Source of the DNA: Phoenix dactylifera
Lineage: Eukaryota > Streptophyta > Magnoliopsida > Arecales > Arecaceae
NCBI RefSeq assembly: GCF_009389715.1
Contig: NC_052404.1
Span: 3,030,738 to 3,094,737 of the forward strand
Reading direction: 5' to 3'
DNA: 64,000 bases
Shown here: positions 14,779 to 26,513 of the stretch, piece by piece
Layout of the letters: every line of letters begins with the position of its first letter
Position numbering within the stretch: position 1 is the stretch's first letter
Notes under the pieces: model-generated
The model's database searches: none
Told to the model about the DNA's origin: nothing
What the model saw: the letters and a program-made list of their open reading frames with translations, nothing else
Program-made: the position numbers and the translations under genes

Positions 14779-15599
14779 GACATTGTCTGTGTTGCTTCGG
14801 TCTCTGTCTGCTTTCTTAAAACTCTCAACATGCTGTTTTGTCCTAAAAATTCACTTTGAGCTCGGAATTAGACTCTTTTCTTGATCTATTCATAGCATTT
14901 TAGTGCATTTGCACTAAAAGTAGTCTATCCATTATGGTATTTTAAGCTGAGGATATTATGGACACAATGTCGAGCTGTTTTGGGTTTTTTGCAGGTAACA
15001 TAGATTTTTCCAGCATCTCAGGAAACAATTGTATGAGTTGGATAAATCTAACTCCTTAATGATATTATTGGACATTGGTGCTATATATGCCAAGCATCTG
15101 AATGATCCTCCATTAGATACATATAATATGTTGTTGGAATTCCCTTTTTTTTTTAATAAAAAAGGGAAAAAACCCTTTATGTTTGATGTGAATATTCTTC
15201 CAACATAAAGATGCTCCCCTTAATAAGCCCTAATGGCTGTTCAACATGGTCAGTTGGTTAAAGACACTGGACGTGAACATCAGGATTGATAAACCTACGT
15301 TTCCAAAGAATTGTCTCATGAAGGGTGTGGCACTAGAAATTATATTCTCTCTTTGGAGACCTCTTTGGAGCATATCCGCCCTCTCACCTCGGCCTAGGCT
15401 AAAGGGTTCCCAAGACTGCCTTCGTCCAATGTGACAGTTGGGGAATGTTTGGGATTACCTTGAAAAAAAAAAAGAAATGGTTTTCGACTTCTATAGAGAA
15501 AAACTCTTCCTAGAAAGCATAAATGTTTGCTAGCATTATGCGAAAAATGCTTGCACAAGAACTCTAAGAAATATGTGAAGGTTTAAATTATGCCATGCA
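14779..15599. other. mtACP 3' flank and possible SINE-like segment
   Basis: The first few hundred bases are the likely 3' untranslated region. The piece from about 15235 to 15472 starts with a tRNA A-box-like string (TGGTCAGTTGGTTAAAG) and ends in an 11-A tract, so it may be a tRNA-derived SINE. No good B box was found, so this is weak. Confidence 0.35.
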
Positions 15600-15870
15600 C
15601 GTTTTGGGTGCTTCGCATATCCTACTGGGGGAGGATTTCAGGGCAGCTATTATATGGCTTTCGGCTTCTTCATATCCAGATGTTGGGTCTCATCTTCTGG
15701 TGCAAGATTGCTGGCATGTGATGGCGAATCTATATTCTTTTGAGGCAGTATATGTTTATTGGAAGGTGAACAGTGTAGTTGGCCAAGTTTATGGACTTCT
15801 ACTTAGCTTTTGAATATTTTATATGTTGATTCTTATAAATGTATTTGCTTAAGGACAATATAAAATATCT
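15600..15870 (+). mobile_element. LINE RNase H fragment
   Basis: The + strand frame 15595-15813 reads LGEDFRAAIIWLSASSYPDV, then LVQDCWHVMANLYSFEA and VYVYWKVNSV. This is the layout of the C-terminal RNase H region of plant LINEs and is similar in order to the piece at 5760-6206, though many core residues have changed. No coding function remains. Confidence 0.5.
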
Positions 15871-16755
15871 AGTTTTGCCTATATATATATATTTAAAAAA
15901 AATAAAAATTTCTCTTTTTCTCTTTCTAGAGGCCAACACTATCTTTGTATAGAGAGCAACGCTAAACACGCCTTTGGACTAACATTGACACCCTTGGAAA
16001 GGACTCAACCCAAGACGAGCAGAGCAAATTCCCTACGAAACAGGACGGAACGCTAGGCCCGGAAGGCAGCGGCAATTGGTACCCATGCTCACTCAAGAAT
16101 GTACAGGGAACTTTGAACCCCAAATGATATCTTTCAGTCCCCTTTTCTTTTCTTTTCTTTTCTTTTCTTTTCTTTTCTTTTCTTTTTTAAATACACCGGC
16201 TTCTCACACTAAATGAATATGAGTACAGCCAACAAAATTAGAAAAAAAGAAATCTTCGGTCCTTTAGAGCAGCCAGTAAACCCAACAACAACTCAAGGCC
16301 CATTTCTTCCCATGTTGCCTAGGCTTTGCAAGCCATATGCATCATAGGCTGCGGTGAGACGGAGACATAGCGGTAAGAGGTTCCACCACAGTGGAAAATC
16401 TACAAGAATAAATGAATGATCCATGTCCTCGGAGCATCATAAACGATATTGGAAACAATGAGCAAAGACAAGAGAGACCAAGCATTGGAGAAAATATCAG
16501 GGACCTATGTAACATTTGGTTATGTCTAAAAGTTTCTTCATGTCTCACGAAACAATTGAAAATAGAGAGATTTCTTCGGCAGACCAAGCACAAGCATCCC
16601 CTCCAATTAGGAACTCAGGTCGTTTAAGTCATCTAGCTTCGTCTAAGTTAGAATGAGTGGGGTATTAAAGAAACCTCGTATATTAGAGAATTCGGCCGCT
16701 TTTTCATCTCTGTTAGTGGAGGGGTTTCTATGCATTATTAGAGAGTTTTTTCGGT
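15871..16755. other. Intergenic DNA with TTTTC microsatellite
   Basis: A perfect TTTTC pentanucleotide array runs from about 16142 to 16186. No gene is supported on either strand; frames near 16342-16627 lie opposite each other and have no known domain. Confidence 0.5.
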
Positions 16756-16759
16756 AATT

Positions 16760-17515
16760 ATCGAAAGGAGGAAGCAATTTTGGCTTGTTATGTTGCTTAC
16801 AATATTTGGTTGGTAAGAAATGATCGCATCTTCCACAATATGTGGCGGAGTGCTAGATTAATTCTTCTGAAAGCTTCCGCCCAAACTTATGAACATCTTT
16901 AGGCGGCCATTGCAGAAAGATCTTTGACAGCCGGAGCAATCTATGGCTTTTCTTAGCATTCTTTGTGTCTTCTCAGATAACATATTTCTTTTAGGAGCCA
17001 CCCCCTCCTACTTCCTCAAGATTAATTTTGATAGCAATGCATTGGAGAGATGATTTAGGTAGAGCAGGCTTTGTTATCTAATATTCTAGTGGTGCTTTTC
17101 TAGTAACAGGTGGTGTTAAGGTATTTGACACCATGGTTCTGATGGCTGAGTTGTGGACGATATGGGAGGAATTAAATTATGTTGTTTATATACTATAGGC
17201 TTCCGATTTATTTAGAGGGTAATTCTATGACAATTATCAGATGACTCTTTGATTCGTCTTATGTTGAAGGTAGGATTCATTCATTTTTACAGAATTGCTA
17301 CAGAGTAATATGATAACTACTATCTATTAAGGTTTCACATATTTATAGAAAAGCTAATAGTGCTGCTACCTGGATGGCGTCATATGTGTTAAACCATACG
17401 GGTCTTCTCTATGGGATTCCTCGATGTATCTTTTTATTCCATTTTTTAATATTTTATTTTCAGACTCCCATGAATGCATCTATTCTCATTTAATTTAATC
17501 CATCTAATTTACCAA
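16760..17515 (+). mobile_element. Degenerate LINE 3' region, copy 1
   Basis: Broken + strand frames read YNIWLVRNDRIFHN, KINFDSNA, RAGFVI and MVLMAELWTIWEEL, the order seen at the end of plant LINE ORF2 (reverse transcriptase tail, then RNase H). Several stops and frameshifts are present. It is similar in order to the following segment (17690-18340). Confidence 0.5.
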
Positions 17516-17689
17516 AAAGAGAAAGGAACCTCTCGCATCAGGGTCAGTACATCAAGGATTTGTTGGAAGAATGAAGAGGATCTTTTTTTTTTTGGGTTAA
17601 GGGGTAGGCTTCACACCAGGTTTCAGAAGGAACCGGGTGTCATCATCCAAATATCTGCACGAAGGTAATGTTTAAGAAATTATTCATTT

Positions 17690-18124
17690 TCTTAGTGCAA
17701 TAATGTTGTTTTGGCACTACACGTTCCTAAAAGCTTCTACTTAGGCTAATGAAATTTTTGATGCGGCTGCTAGGGAGAGATCTTTGACAGCAAGGGCAAT
17801 TTGTGGCTCTTTTTTTTTGATACTTTTTGCATCTTCACAAGAACATACTTGTTGCTTCGGGTGGAGTAGCCTTTGTCATCAGAAATAATAGTGGTGTTTT
17901 TTCCAGTAGCAGTGGTGTTGGGTTTTTTGATACTATAGTTTTGGTGGCAAAATTGCATGCAGCCTAGGAAGGGCTGGCTTGTGCTATATATTCATTGAGG
18001 GTTTCACAAATTTATTGTAAGGGTGTCTCTATGATGGCTCTTTGATCCATCTCTTGTTGATGGTAATGTGCATCTATTATTAAAGATTGCTGGAGATTGA
18101 TGCATTTATTGTTCTTTATTGAGG

Positions 18125-18197
<73 letters not shown>

Positions 18198-18340
18198 GAG
18201 AAGCTCATAGTGCTGCTGATTGAATGACATCTTACATGGTGAACCACATAGGATCTATGTTATAAATTTTCTTGATAGGTCTTCCTAAGCAATTTTTTAA
18301 TATCTATTTATTTTAATTTAATGCATCCAATTTATATGAA
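17690..18340 (+). mobile_element. Degenerate LINE 3' region, copy 2
   Basis: Shares with copy 1 the strings AGAGATCTTTGACAGC, 'gtggtgttgggt/aaggt' and GTGCTGCT, followed by a 'ttaatttaat..catc' end, so the two are diverged relatives in tandem. A TA dinucleotide array of about 65 bp (18128-18192) lies within it. Confidence 0.45.
18128..18192. repeat. (TA)n microsatellite
   Basis: An uninterrupted AT/TA alternation of about 65 bp inside LINE-like sequence; likely length-variable. Confidence 0.95.
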
Positions 18341-18529
18341 AAAGAAGCCTCCTCTTTTATCCTAATTTTTTTTCCTAAGATGGCAATAGCTTAGGGCTGA
18401 AAGCATGTTGGATTATATCCGACCATATCCATTTTCATATTCGATTTGAATCGAATTTGGATACTGTTTTTGGTCCTATTGGATCCAGATACGAATTCGG
18501 ATAGTTAGTTCAAAAAATTTCAGATATGA

Positions 18530-19382
18530 ATAAGACTGTAAATGGGTCGGGTCGATCCGAGCCCGACCCGCATAGACCCGATCCGACCCGACCCGAATTT
18601 TAGGATTCGCGGGTCCGAGTCGGGTTCTAAAACTGAACCCGAATCATTTTTTGGGTCGGGTTTAGGTTTACCGAACGGAGCCGACCCGATGTGAATGGAC
18701 CCGAAGAGAGAGAGAGGGGGGGGGGGAAGCAAAAGAGATTTTTTTTTTTTTATGTGGGTCGTGGCACTATTGGTCCGTCAGAATTCTCTCTCGATCTATT
18801 ACACTGTTGATACCTCTGGTGTCTCGGTAGCTGGCTTTTTTTTTTTCCTTATTTTTTTTTAATTTTTGCAGGGAGGAAGCGAGGAAACACTGAACTGAAT
18901 ATGGGTCATATGTCGGTTTTCTGCAATGGATTTGAATTTTGGAAGAAGGTCTGGGATTTTTTTTGCCCTCGTGGGAGGGGAGCTGGGAGACACCATTTCC
19001 GTCCAATCAGTCATATAGACAAAAAATAGTGTGATATGAAATTTGGCTTGTAGACCGACTTAGTTAGTAACTTATGGGTCATCGGTTCTGACTGGAGGTC
19101 AATTGTAAGTCTTTCAACTCATGGGATCACCCAGTACCTCATAATTATTATATGACCAAATTAGATTTGTCTAAATTCTTTTCCAAAAGCACAAAAAAAA
19201 AAAAAAGACCGATTCGATTCGGACCCAAACCCGACCCGATTCAGATTCGGACCCGATTTGGACCCGACTCAACCCGACCTGATCTTCAACCGGGTCGGGT
19301 CTGAGTCCAAAATTAGGACCCGAACAAAAAATCGGATCAGATCGAGGTCACCCAGGATCCGACCCAATCCATTTGCACCCCT
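18530..19382. mobile_element. hAT-like non-autonomous DNA element
   Basis: The left part (GTAAATGGGTCGGGTCG...) and the right part (...CCGACCCAATCCATTTGCACCCCT) are imperfect inverted repeats rich in CGACCCG/CGGGTC. An almost perfect 8-bp duplication, AGATATGA (18522-18529) and AGATATGG (19383-19390), borders it; 8 bp is the hAT size. The centre holds G9 and T-rich runs and no transposase. Sequence on both sides shares TATCCGA-type motifs, as if one older AT-rich repeat had been split. Confidence 0.5.
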
Positions 19383-19390
19383 AGATATGG

Positions 19391-20002
19391 ATGTGGATAC
19401 GGATACACATAATTTTCTTAGATTCAGATTGAGATATCCGTATAACAAAAAGTAAGTGAAAAGAAAATGCATAAATTAAATTAAATTAGAAAATCAATTA
19501 AGTAATTAACCAAACCTAAACTAAAAAAAATTCAGATATCGGATGACCGTTACTTAAGATAGTAACCTAAATACGGAATACCCGATTCAAATAAAATCTT
19601 TCGAATCACCCCGCATGCCTGAAATGCTCAACCCTCTCGTTCGTCTATTTCATCCCTCTTTCCTCTTCGTCGTCTTCAAATAACTAGGATTTCGAAGGTT
19701 CTGTCCATTTCCAGGTTTCCATCCGAGAATTGCAACCAGTTGATACTTTGGAGGCGCTATAAATTCCATCTACTTTGGTGACAAGCAACCTTGAGCGGTA
19801 TATCTTTTATAAAATCATTAACTTTTATTATTGATAAATACTTGTTAAAATTATATTTTTAAATTTTGTTTTTATGATCATGTTTTTATTGCTAGTTTTC
19901 ATTTTACCCCAATTTGATTGATATCCAAAAAATATTCAATTTATATTCTAATTCAGATAAGAAAACATAGATATATTCAATATCCGATTCACATTCATAT
20001 TC
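19391..20002. other. AT-rich flank of the Tat-like insertion
   Basis: Rich in ATATCCG, CATATTC and similar words that resume after the insertion at 31764-31900; no gene seen. It ends at the ATATC target site (20003-20007). Confidence 0.5.
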
Positions 20003-20007
20003 ATATC

Positions 20008-20967
20008 TGTTGCTGGAAATTGGACCCGGGGGCAGTCTTCGGTCGAGGAGAGGGAGCGGCGATGAGTTCTCACGGCGGGGCGGCGGTCCGTCGGCGAGCG
20101 GCGTCCTCCGTCTGGGGCGGTCGGAGAGAAGGGGCGGCAGGTCCTCGTGGCGAAGCGGCGATCCGTCAGTTGGCGGCGTCCTCCGTCCGGGTGCCTGCAC
20201 ACGAACCGGTGGCCGGGTTTTCCGGCGCCGGCCCTCCGACGCTCAAGTCAGGGAGGGGGCAAATAGTGTAGAAAGGGAGATAAATAATGTCTGTAGAGTG
20301 TATCAATCTTCCAACCCCCTCCTGAGAGGCCAAGGCTCCCTTTTATAGGCGGGGGTCGGTTTACCTGCGATGTAACAGGGCGAGGCCGTAGTACGGCTCG
20401 GCATGTTGTTCAGGTCGGCGCATGGTCAGGCGAATCATTGCTCTAATGTCGGCGGTGAGGGCGTCGTATAACCCGAACTAGCACGCTGTCAGACGAATTA
20501 TTGCATTGGTGTCGGAGGTATGGCCAAGATCGGAGACTTATCATAGTTGACTAGACTCTGCTGGGCTGATTTGCCGTGGAGAGCTGAGAGTCCGTAGATG
20601 ACAGGAGCCATGCGCATTTATGGTGGAGTAAGCCGGAGATCCGCATTTATTGTGGAGTAAGCCGGAGATCCGCATTTATTGTGGAGTAAGCCGGAGATCC
20701 GCATTTATTGGTGAGTAAGCCGGAGGGTTACAGCGACCATGCGCAATAAATGTCAGGGTATGATCCTCGGCCAGACCTCTGAGGCGCACGGCCGTAGTAG
20801 GTGGCTGACAAGAGTAGACCTCGAACATCGGGGTTTTTCTTAGGTCGGAGGTCTCAAGGTCGGGCGTTCCGAAGTCGGACGCCGACTTCGGCCGTCCGGG
20901 GTCGGAAGTTGTACGGCTTCTTAGGGGCATTTATGTCATTTGGGAAAAAATCTTATTCCCCCCAACA
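20008..20967 (-). repeat. 3' LTR of the Tat-type element
   Basis: 960 bp. On the minus strand it starts TGTTGGGGGG and ends CCAGCAACA. A TATA box (CTTTTATA on +) is at 20340-20347. Near 20620-20720 it has about four 29-bp tandem units (GTGGAGTAAGCCGGAGATCC...). The outer end (GGAAATTGGACCCGGGGGC) matches the end of the LTR at 1408-2715, showing the two families are related. Confidence 0.95.
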
Positions 20968-20983
20968 CTACCCCCCGACTTCC
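20968..20983 (-). other. Polypurine tract of the Tat-type element
   Basis: On the minus strand GGAAGTCGGGGGGTAG lies directly before the 3' LTR. This is the expected plus-strand primer and is almost identical to the tract at 3886-3900. Confidence 0.85.
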
Positions 20984-21636
20984 GAGTTCGAGCGACTTGT
21001 GGGCTCGGACGTGGGAAGTAAAGTCTGTCACTGAGGTTGGGGGGCGAGTCTCGTCCGCCCCCTTGCGCTTCTCGGAGCTTTCATGGTGAAACCTGCGCCC
21101 TTTGGCGTCTCGAGGCTGCTTTATTCAGTGAGCTTATGATGAAGCTCGTATCATTACGCTTCTTGAAGCGGAGGTGGCGTCTCTTGAATCGCCAGGATCG
21201 CCTTACGGCGGATTAATGATGGGGGTCCTCGAGCTCGTCGAGGCGGTGCCTCAATCCCATAATCGAGGCTTCTCGCTCATTAATGAGTGTGCCGTTACGG
21301 GGTTTAAAACGGACACGCGGCGTGACCCAAGGTCGGACGCTTCCGATTTCGTGTTACTGGATCACAATTCCGGAGAGGTGGAGGCCACATCGAGGCTCCA
21401 CGTGTCCCAGATCTTATTAAATGAGGGGAGCGGGGCGGCGTCCGCTCGTTCCTCAAGACGATTTGATTTTGCAGACCCATGATGAGGCCCCGAGATCCGA
21501 CGGGACAACGCTTCGATTTCATACCCGATTTATTAATCCGGAGTGAATACGGTGCCTCGGCTTCCGAGGTCGACACGTGGCGCAACCCGATCGGGGGATG
21601 GGAACCGACCCCATCGATCTGGGCCGTCAGGGGGTC

Positions 21637-21644
21637 TATATAAA
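21637..21644 (+). promoter_or_regulatory. TATA box for the antisense gene
   Basis: TATATAAA lies about 220 bp before the ATG of the opposite-strand gene, in a GC-rich stretch where it stands out. Transcription would start near 21670, leaving a 5' leader of about 200 nt. It is inside the retroelement but points against the gag-pol direction. Use is inferred, not shown. Confidence 0.55.
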
Positions 21645-21866
21645 CCCCTCGAGGTTGCCCTAAAGGTCTTGTTTGGCTGCTTCTTATTTTCGTTGCCTTT
21701 CTCCCTTGCTTCCTTTCTCAACCGAACCTTGCCGTCGGTGCCCGGAGCGATTTCCGGCGATGTCCAGTAGGTTTTCACCCTGTTTTCACTAGGGTTTCCT
21801 CTTTTCTTCTCCTCCCCAGCTTCCATTTTCCGCTTTTTTTAACTTTTATTTCGTTCTTCTGTGGGA

Positions 21867-23989
21867 ATGGGTTTGGGTCCTGAGGAGGTGGGATCGAGCC
21901 TGTCGGGGGAGGAGTTGGAGCTGATCCGCTCCCGGTTCTTCTTCCAGCCCGGGTTTCGTCTTGAAATTGCGGGGCCGGAGGACAGGGTGACGCAGCCGCC
22001 CCCAGGTCGGATCGCGGTCTACCGCGAGACACTTTGGGCTGGCCTGCGTTTTCCCGCCCACGAGTTCGTGAGCCAGCTGCTGGCCGAGTACCAGCTCGTC
22101 CCGGCGCAGTTGGCTCCGAACTCGTGGAGGACCATAATCGGGTTCTTGTCCCTGTGCCTCGGGCACGGGATCCCGATCTCGGTAGGCCTCTTCCGCCGGT
22201 GTTTTCTGTTAAAGAAGAACCCGGCGGATGCAGGGTGGCTATACTTCGCCTTTCGGGGCGGTATGTCACTCTTCCAGGGTGCCCCTTCCTCGATTCATGA
22301 GTGGAAGGGGAAGTTTTTCTTCCTGGCGTCCGAGGCGCCTTGGGGGTTCGACCCGAGGTGGGGGAACCCTCGGTTGAAGACCCTCAATAAGCTCTCCGAG
22401 CCCTCGAGGAGGGAGCTGAGGACCCTGGACTCCGTGCGAGCCCTCGGGAGGGGCAACGACCTGACCGAGCTCCTGCGGGAGGATGCCCTAGCAAGCGTAG
22501 GTCTGAGCTCGGCGCGCCCCGAGGGTAAGGGTGGTTACATTATTTTATTTTTTCTTCGTTCTTTGCTTTTACTGTCACTGGTCTGACACTTAACGAAATT
22601 TTGATTTCAGATATTCCCCGCCTGCCGACCAGCAACACATCACTTTTCTCTCGCCTGAGGAGGCGAGAGGCCGAGGCCGGGGGAGCTAGGCCCCAGCCCC
22701 GGAAGAGGGCGAGGTCGGACGGCACCTCCAGTTCAGCCGGCACGAGTGGCCCCGAGGCGGGGGCCCCTGCAGCCGACCCGAGGCGGGAGTGGGTCGTTAG
22801 TGATGCGGGCCCGTCGGCCCCTCCTTGCCCTGCCCCCCTTGCCCAGCGGGGGGAGTCGTCCATGGCCCCGCAGCAGCCAGAACCCGGGCTTGCTCGAGGC
22901 CCCGAAGTGAGCGGCTCCGGGACCTGGGGCCCGGTCGTGCCGAGCTCTTTCCGGGCTTTCCGAGAAGAGTCGGTCGAGCCGGACTCCCCTATTCCCGAGA
23001 GGAGCTCGGCCTTTCAGGATGTCGAGGTCGCGCGCTCCATGTTGCGGCGTGCGGTACTTCCAGCGGACCGGGCCGTGTTCCGGAATGTTTCGCTGGAGGA
23101 GGTCGTTGGCAGCGCTTACTGCAACACCGCCCGGGTAAGCTTCCTTCTTAATTTCCTTGAGTTACTAGCGTACTTGTGTGCTTTTCAACTCACAATACCC
23201 TCGTTTCTTTTTTTTCAGCATATTCTCGAGCTCGACACCTTGGCGTTCATCGCCCACGGGTGTCGGGAAGAAGTCCGACAGCTCGGCCGACAGCTGGAGC
23301 CGGCCAAGAAAAGAGTCGCCGAGCTGGAGGCGGCGTTGGCCGCGGCCGAGGCTCGGTGGGCGGCCACCGAGGCTGAGCGCCTCGCTATGGCGGAGGGGCT
23401 CGGGGAGGAGAAGGCCGCCCACGCCCTAACCAGGTCGGCCTTGCGCGGCACGGAGGCGCGCTTAGGGGAGGTCCAGGCCGAGGTCGCGGCCCTCAGGCAT
23501 GAGGACGGGGTCTCCCGCCTCCGAATCGAGCAACTTGAGGCCCGGGAGAGGAGGGCACTCGAGCGAGCCGAACATGCCGTGGAGCTCTTCAAGGAGTCGC
23601 AAGAGTTCCGCGACATGTTGGAGGAGGAGACAGTGGACGGGTTCCTCCGAGGTTTCGAGAACTTCCGGGCTCAGATGCGCCGGTACTGCCCTCAGTACGA
23701 CCTCTCGACGGTCCGTCCGAGGGAGGACCTGGGCCTGGGGTCCGACGTGGAAGCCCTCCCCACCATTTTGACATCCGAGGCGAGGATATACGAAGAAGAC
23801 CCCGCCGAGCCTTCGACGGGGGCGGCCGAGGCGGTTGGCACCATAGAGGCGGCTCCGGCGGCCGAGACGGACGCCGTCCCGGAGGCGGTACCCGAGGCCC
23901 CTGCCCCCGACCCCGAGCCTGTGCCGGCTGAAAACCTCGAGATCATCAATGTGCCCGACGACCCCCCGGACGTTGCTCCCGCCGCTTAG
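21867..23989 (+). CDS. Antisense gene within the Tat-type element, gypsy-type transposon domain
   Basis: Three GC-rich exons, 21867-22524, 22611-23134 and 23219-23989, join in frame across two short introns of 86 and 84 bp. Both introns have GTAAG donors and T-rich tracts before CAG, and both are far more AT-rich than the exons. The product is 650 residues. Residues about 15-200 (FRLEIAGPEDRV, YRETLWAGLRFPAHEFV, NSWRTIIGFLSLC, DAGWLYFAFRGG, EWKGKFFFLA) resemble the plant 'putative gypsy type transposon' domain (Pfam Transposase_28, from memory). Residues about 220-340 are Pro/Ser/Glu-rich and probably disordered. Residues about 405-515 are a long Ala/Glu/Arg coiled coil, and the tail is acidic. 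The gene runs opposite to gag-pol, has its own TATA box, and an AATGAAAA run near 24085 may serve as poly(A) signal. Antisense frames are known in Tat elements, but the role is unknown. It has no internal stop, unlike gag-pol. The ATG at 21867 is the first in frame. Confidence 0.75.
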
Positions 23990-25030
23990 GACTTAGCGTA
24001 TTTTTCTTTTCTTTTTCATTGTATCCGAGGTCGGCTCTTAAATGGTCGACCTCCAATTTTGTAAGCGGCCTTCGGCCTTCTGTTAATGAAAAACACTTTC
24101 ATCATTATGTGTTTGCCTTTCTTTTTTGTTGCGAACGAGGCTAGAGCCTTAGCTAACTGCCTCGACGACCTCTAACTTCACATCTTAGTTTTCGGTTTGC
24201 TTAACGAAGTTGTCCCCTTTTCCCGGGCTATGTCTTAGCCTTCTCGGGTTCTAGTCATTCCGACCAAAAGGAGCTCCGAGTCTTAGGTTTTTTAGAAAAT
24301 TCCTCTAAGTCCCATAGCTCGGATCTAAGAATCGTGGAAGTCATCACGTTTAGCCTTTAGGGAAATCCCAAGGCATCGAGGTCGGGCCTTAGCCCTTCAA
24401 GTAAGACCGGACTAGGTCTATGCCTGCTGCTATTCGGAGATTTCAGTCGGGTTTCCGAACTTAACTCCGAACCCCTCGTAGGGAGCGCGGGCTAATAAGT
24501 AAGTCATCGTCGAAGGTTTTCGTAGTTATCGTTCTCGGATTCTGCCGAGATCTCGGTGAGCAAGGCTGGGATTTCCAAAAATTACCTTGGTATCCATGTT
24601 TGGCTGATACACTCGTGATCGGGACCACTTTCTCAGCTAGATGTCGGAGTTTACGTAGAAGAGCCGAGTTGGGCCCTAATTTATGAAGCCTTCGTACAGA
24701 TTGCGGAGACTTGACGAACGGAGCCTGCATAATGTAGTTAGGGGGTCGATCTTAAGCCGACCCATTGGAGAGGCCCGACTTTGGGGCGAGATAAGACTCC
24801 AACGTTGGGATTCCGCTCAGCAATATGTAGATAAAATTTAACAAGGAGGGCGTCTAGCTGGATGTACCTCTTGCATTCTCCGAGTCACGCTTCGTATGGT
24901 GGAGTAGGTTGCCTCCTTTCCTCGTTGACCTCCGGAGTCATTTTGACTTAAAGGGGGGCTCGGGTTTCTCACGGACCCAACAGCGCCCACCGAGGTTGAG
25001 AGAATTTGGCGAGGCTTATTTGAATTGTAG
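23990..25030. other. Non-coding segment of the Tat-type element
   Basis: Downstream of the antisense gene, between it and the tandem repeats. It contains a possible poly(A) region near 24085 and short GAGGTCGGGC-type words like those in the repeats, but no gene or strong repeat. Confidence 0.5.
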
Positions 25031-25039
25031 CTCTCTGCG

Positions 25040-26057
25040 AGGTCGAGGGAGTTTCAGACCCCATGGTAGGACCTCGGGCGCCTCAACCTTGGTCGAGGGA
25101 TCTTGCGTCAGGTCGGCGAGTCCGTGGACGCTTTGCTGACCTGTGGTGCCTCCCGTGGTCGAGGGAGTTTGGGACTCTACGGTCGACCCTCAGGGCATCC
25201 CGACCTTAGTCGAGGGATCGTTCTTCAGGTCGGCGGGTCTGGGCACGCTCTACCGACCTGCAACGCTTTCCGAGGTCGAGAGAGTCTGGTTCTCTACGGT
25301 CGACCCTCGGGGCATCCCGACCTTAGTCGGGGAATAGCTCGCTTCGGGGATCGGGGATCGTCGACCGCTCCCGGGGGTCCACTTCGTGGCGCCCCGGGTG
25401 GAGCCACCCTTTCCACCCCTTACGGCTTCTTCCCCAGGTCGAGGGAGTCTGGTTCTCTACGGTCGACCCTCGGGGCATCCCGACCTTAGTCGAGGAATCG
25501 TTCGTCAAGTCGGCAGGTCTGGGCACGCTCTACCGACCTGCGACGCTTCCCGAGGTCGAGGGAGTCTGGTTCTCTACGGTCGACCCTCGGGGCATCCCAA
25601 CCTTAGTCGGGGAATAGCTCGCTTCGGGGATCGGGGATCGTCGACCGCTCCCGGGGGTCCACTTCGTGGCGCCCCGGGTGGAGCCACCCTTTCCACCCCT
25701 TACGGCTTCTTCCCGAGGTCGAGGGAGTCTGGCTCTCTACGGTCGACCCTCGGGGCATCCCGACCTTAGTCGAGGGATCGTTCGTCAAGTCGGCGGGTCT
25801 GGGCACGCTCTACCGACCTGCGACGCTTTCCGAGGTCGAGGGAGTCTGGTTCTCTACGGTCGACCCTCGGGGCATCCCGACCTTAGTCGAGGGATCGCTC
25901 GCTTCGGGGATCGGGGATCGTCGACCGCTCCCGGGGGTCCACTTCGTGGCGCCTCGGGTGGAGCCACCCTTTCCACCCCTCACGGCGCCTTCCCGAGGTC
26001 GAGGGAGTCTGGTTCTCTACGGTCGACCCTCGGGGCATCCCGACCTTAGTCGAGGTA
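25040..26057 (-). repeat. 280-bp tandem repeat array in the 3' region
   Basis: The marker GCTCGCTTCGGGGATCGGGG recurs at a spacing of exactly 280 bp (about 25337, 25617 and 25897). Within each unit the phrase TCTACGGTCGACCCTCGGGG appears twice, so the unit was built from two related halves. Diverged copies extend left to about 25040. All the open frames in this segment are products of the repeat. Arrays of this kind lie in the 3' region of several Tat-lineage elements. Confidence 0.9.
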
Positions 26058-26231
26058 GGAGAACGAGCCGAGCTCGTCTGGTCAGAGAGGACCGTGCTCA
26101 TAGATGGAAGTTGATGGAGAACGAGCCGAGCTCGTCTGGTCAGAGAGGACCGTGCTCATAGATGGAAGTTGATGGAGAACGAGCCGAGCTCGTCTGGTCA
26201 GAGAGGACCGTACTCATATCTTGACGTCTCG
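26058..26231. repeat. 58-bp tandem repeat, three copies
   Basis: GGAGAACGAGCCGAGCTCGT starts at 26058, 26116 and 26174, so the period is 58 bp and copies are nearly identical. Each unit contains CGAGCTCG, a palindrome. It abuts the 280-bp array. Confidence 0.92.
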
Positions 26232-26513
26232 AGCATCCCTATAGCCGGGGCATCCCGACGAACCGGGGCATTCTGACCTTAGTCGAGGAAATTTCGCGCC
26301 AAGTCGATATTTCGTCGTCCTGCGATTCTTTCCGAGGTCGAGGGAGTTTGGGACTCTACGGTTGAGCCTCGAGGCATCCCGATTTTGGCCGGGGAATCTG
26401 AGGATCACAGACGACCCAATATTAGAAGAGAATTACAGCCATCAAGATAAGAGAATTGTTTGCGAAAAGGAAGCTGAGTCCATTGTCCTGATTGTCTTGA
26501 ACCCCTAGGGGTT

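Noticed and set aside
25103-26161. Several + strand frames of 120-128 codons
   Set aside because: They are translations of the 280-bp tandem repeat and repeat each other.
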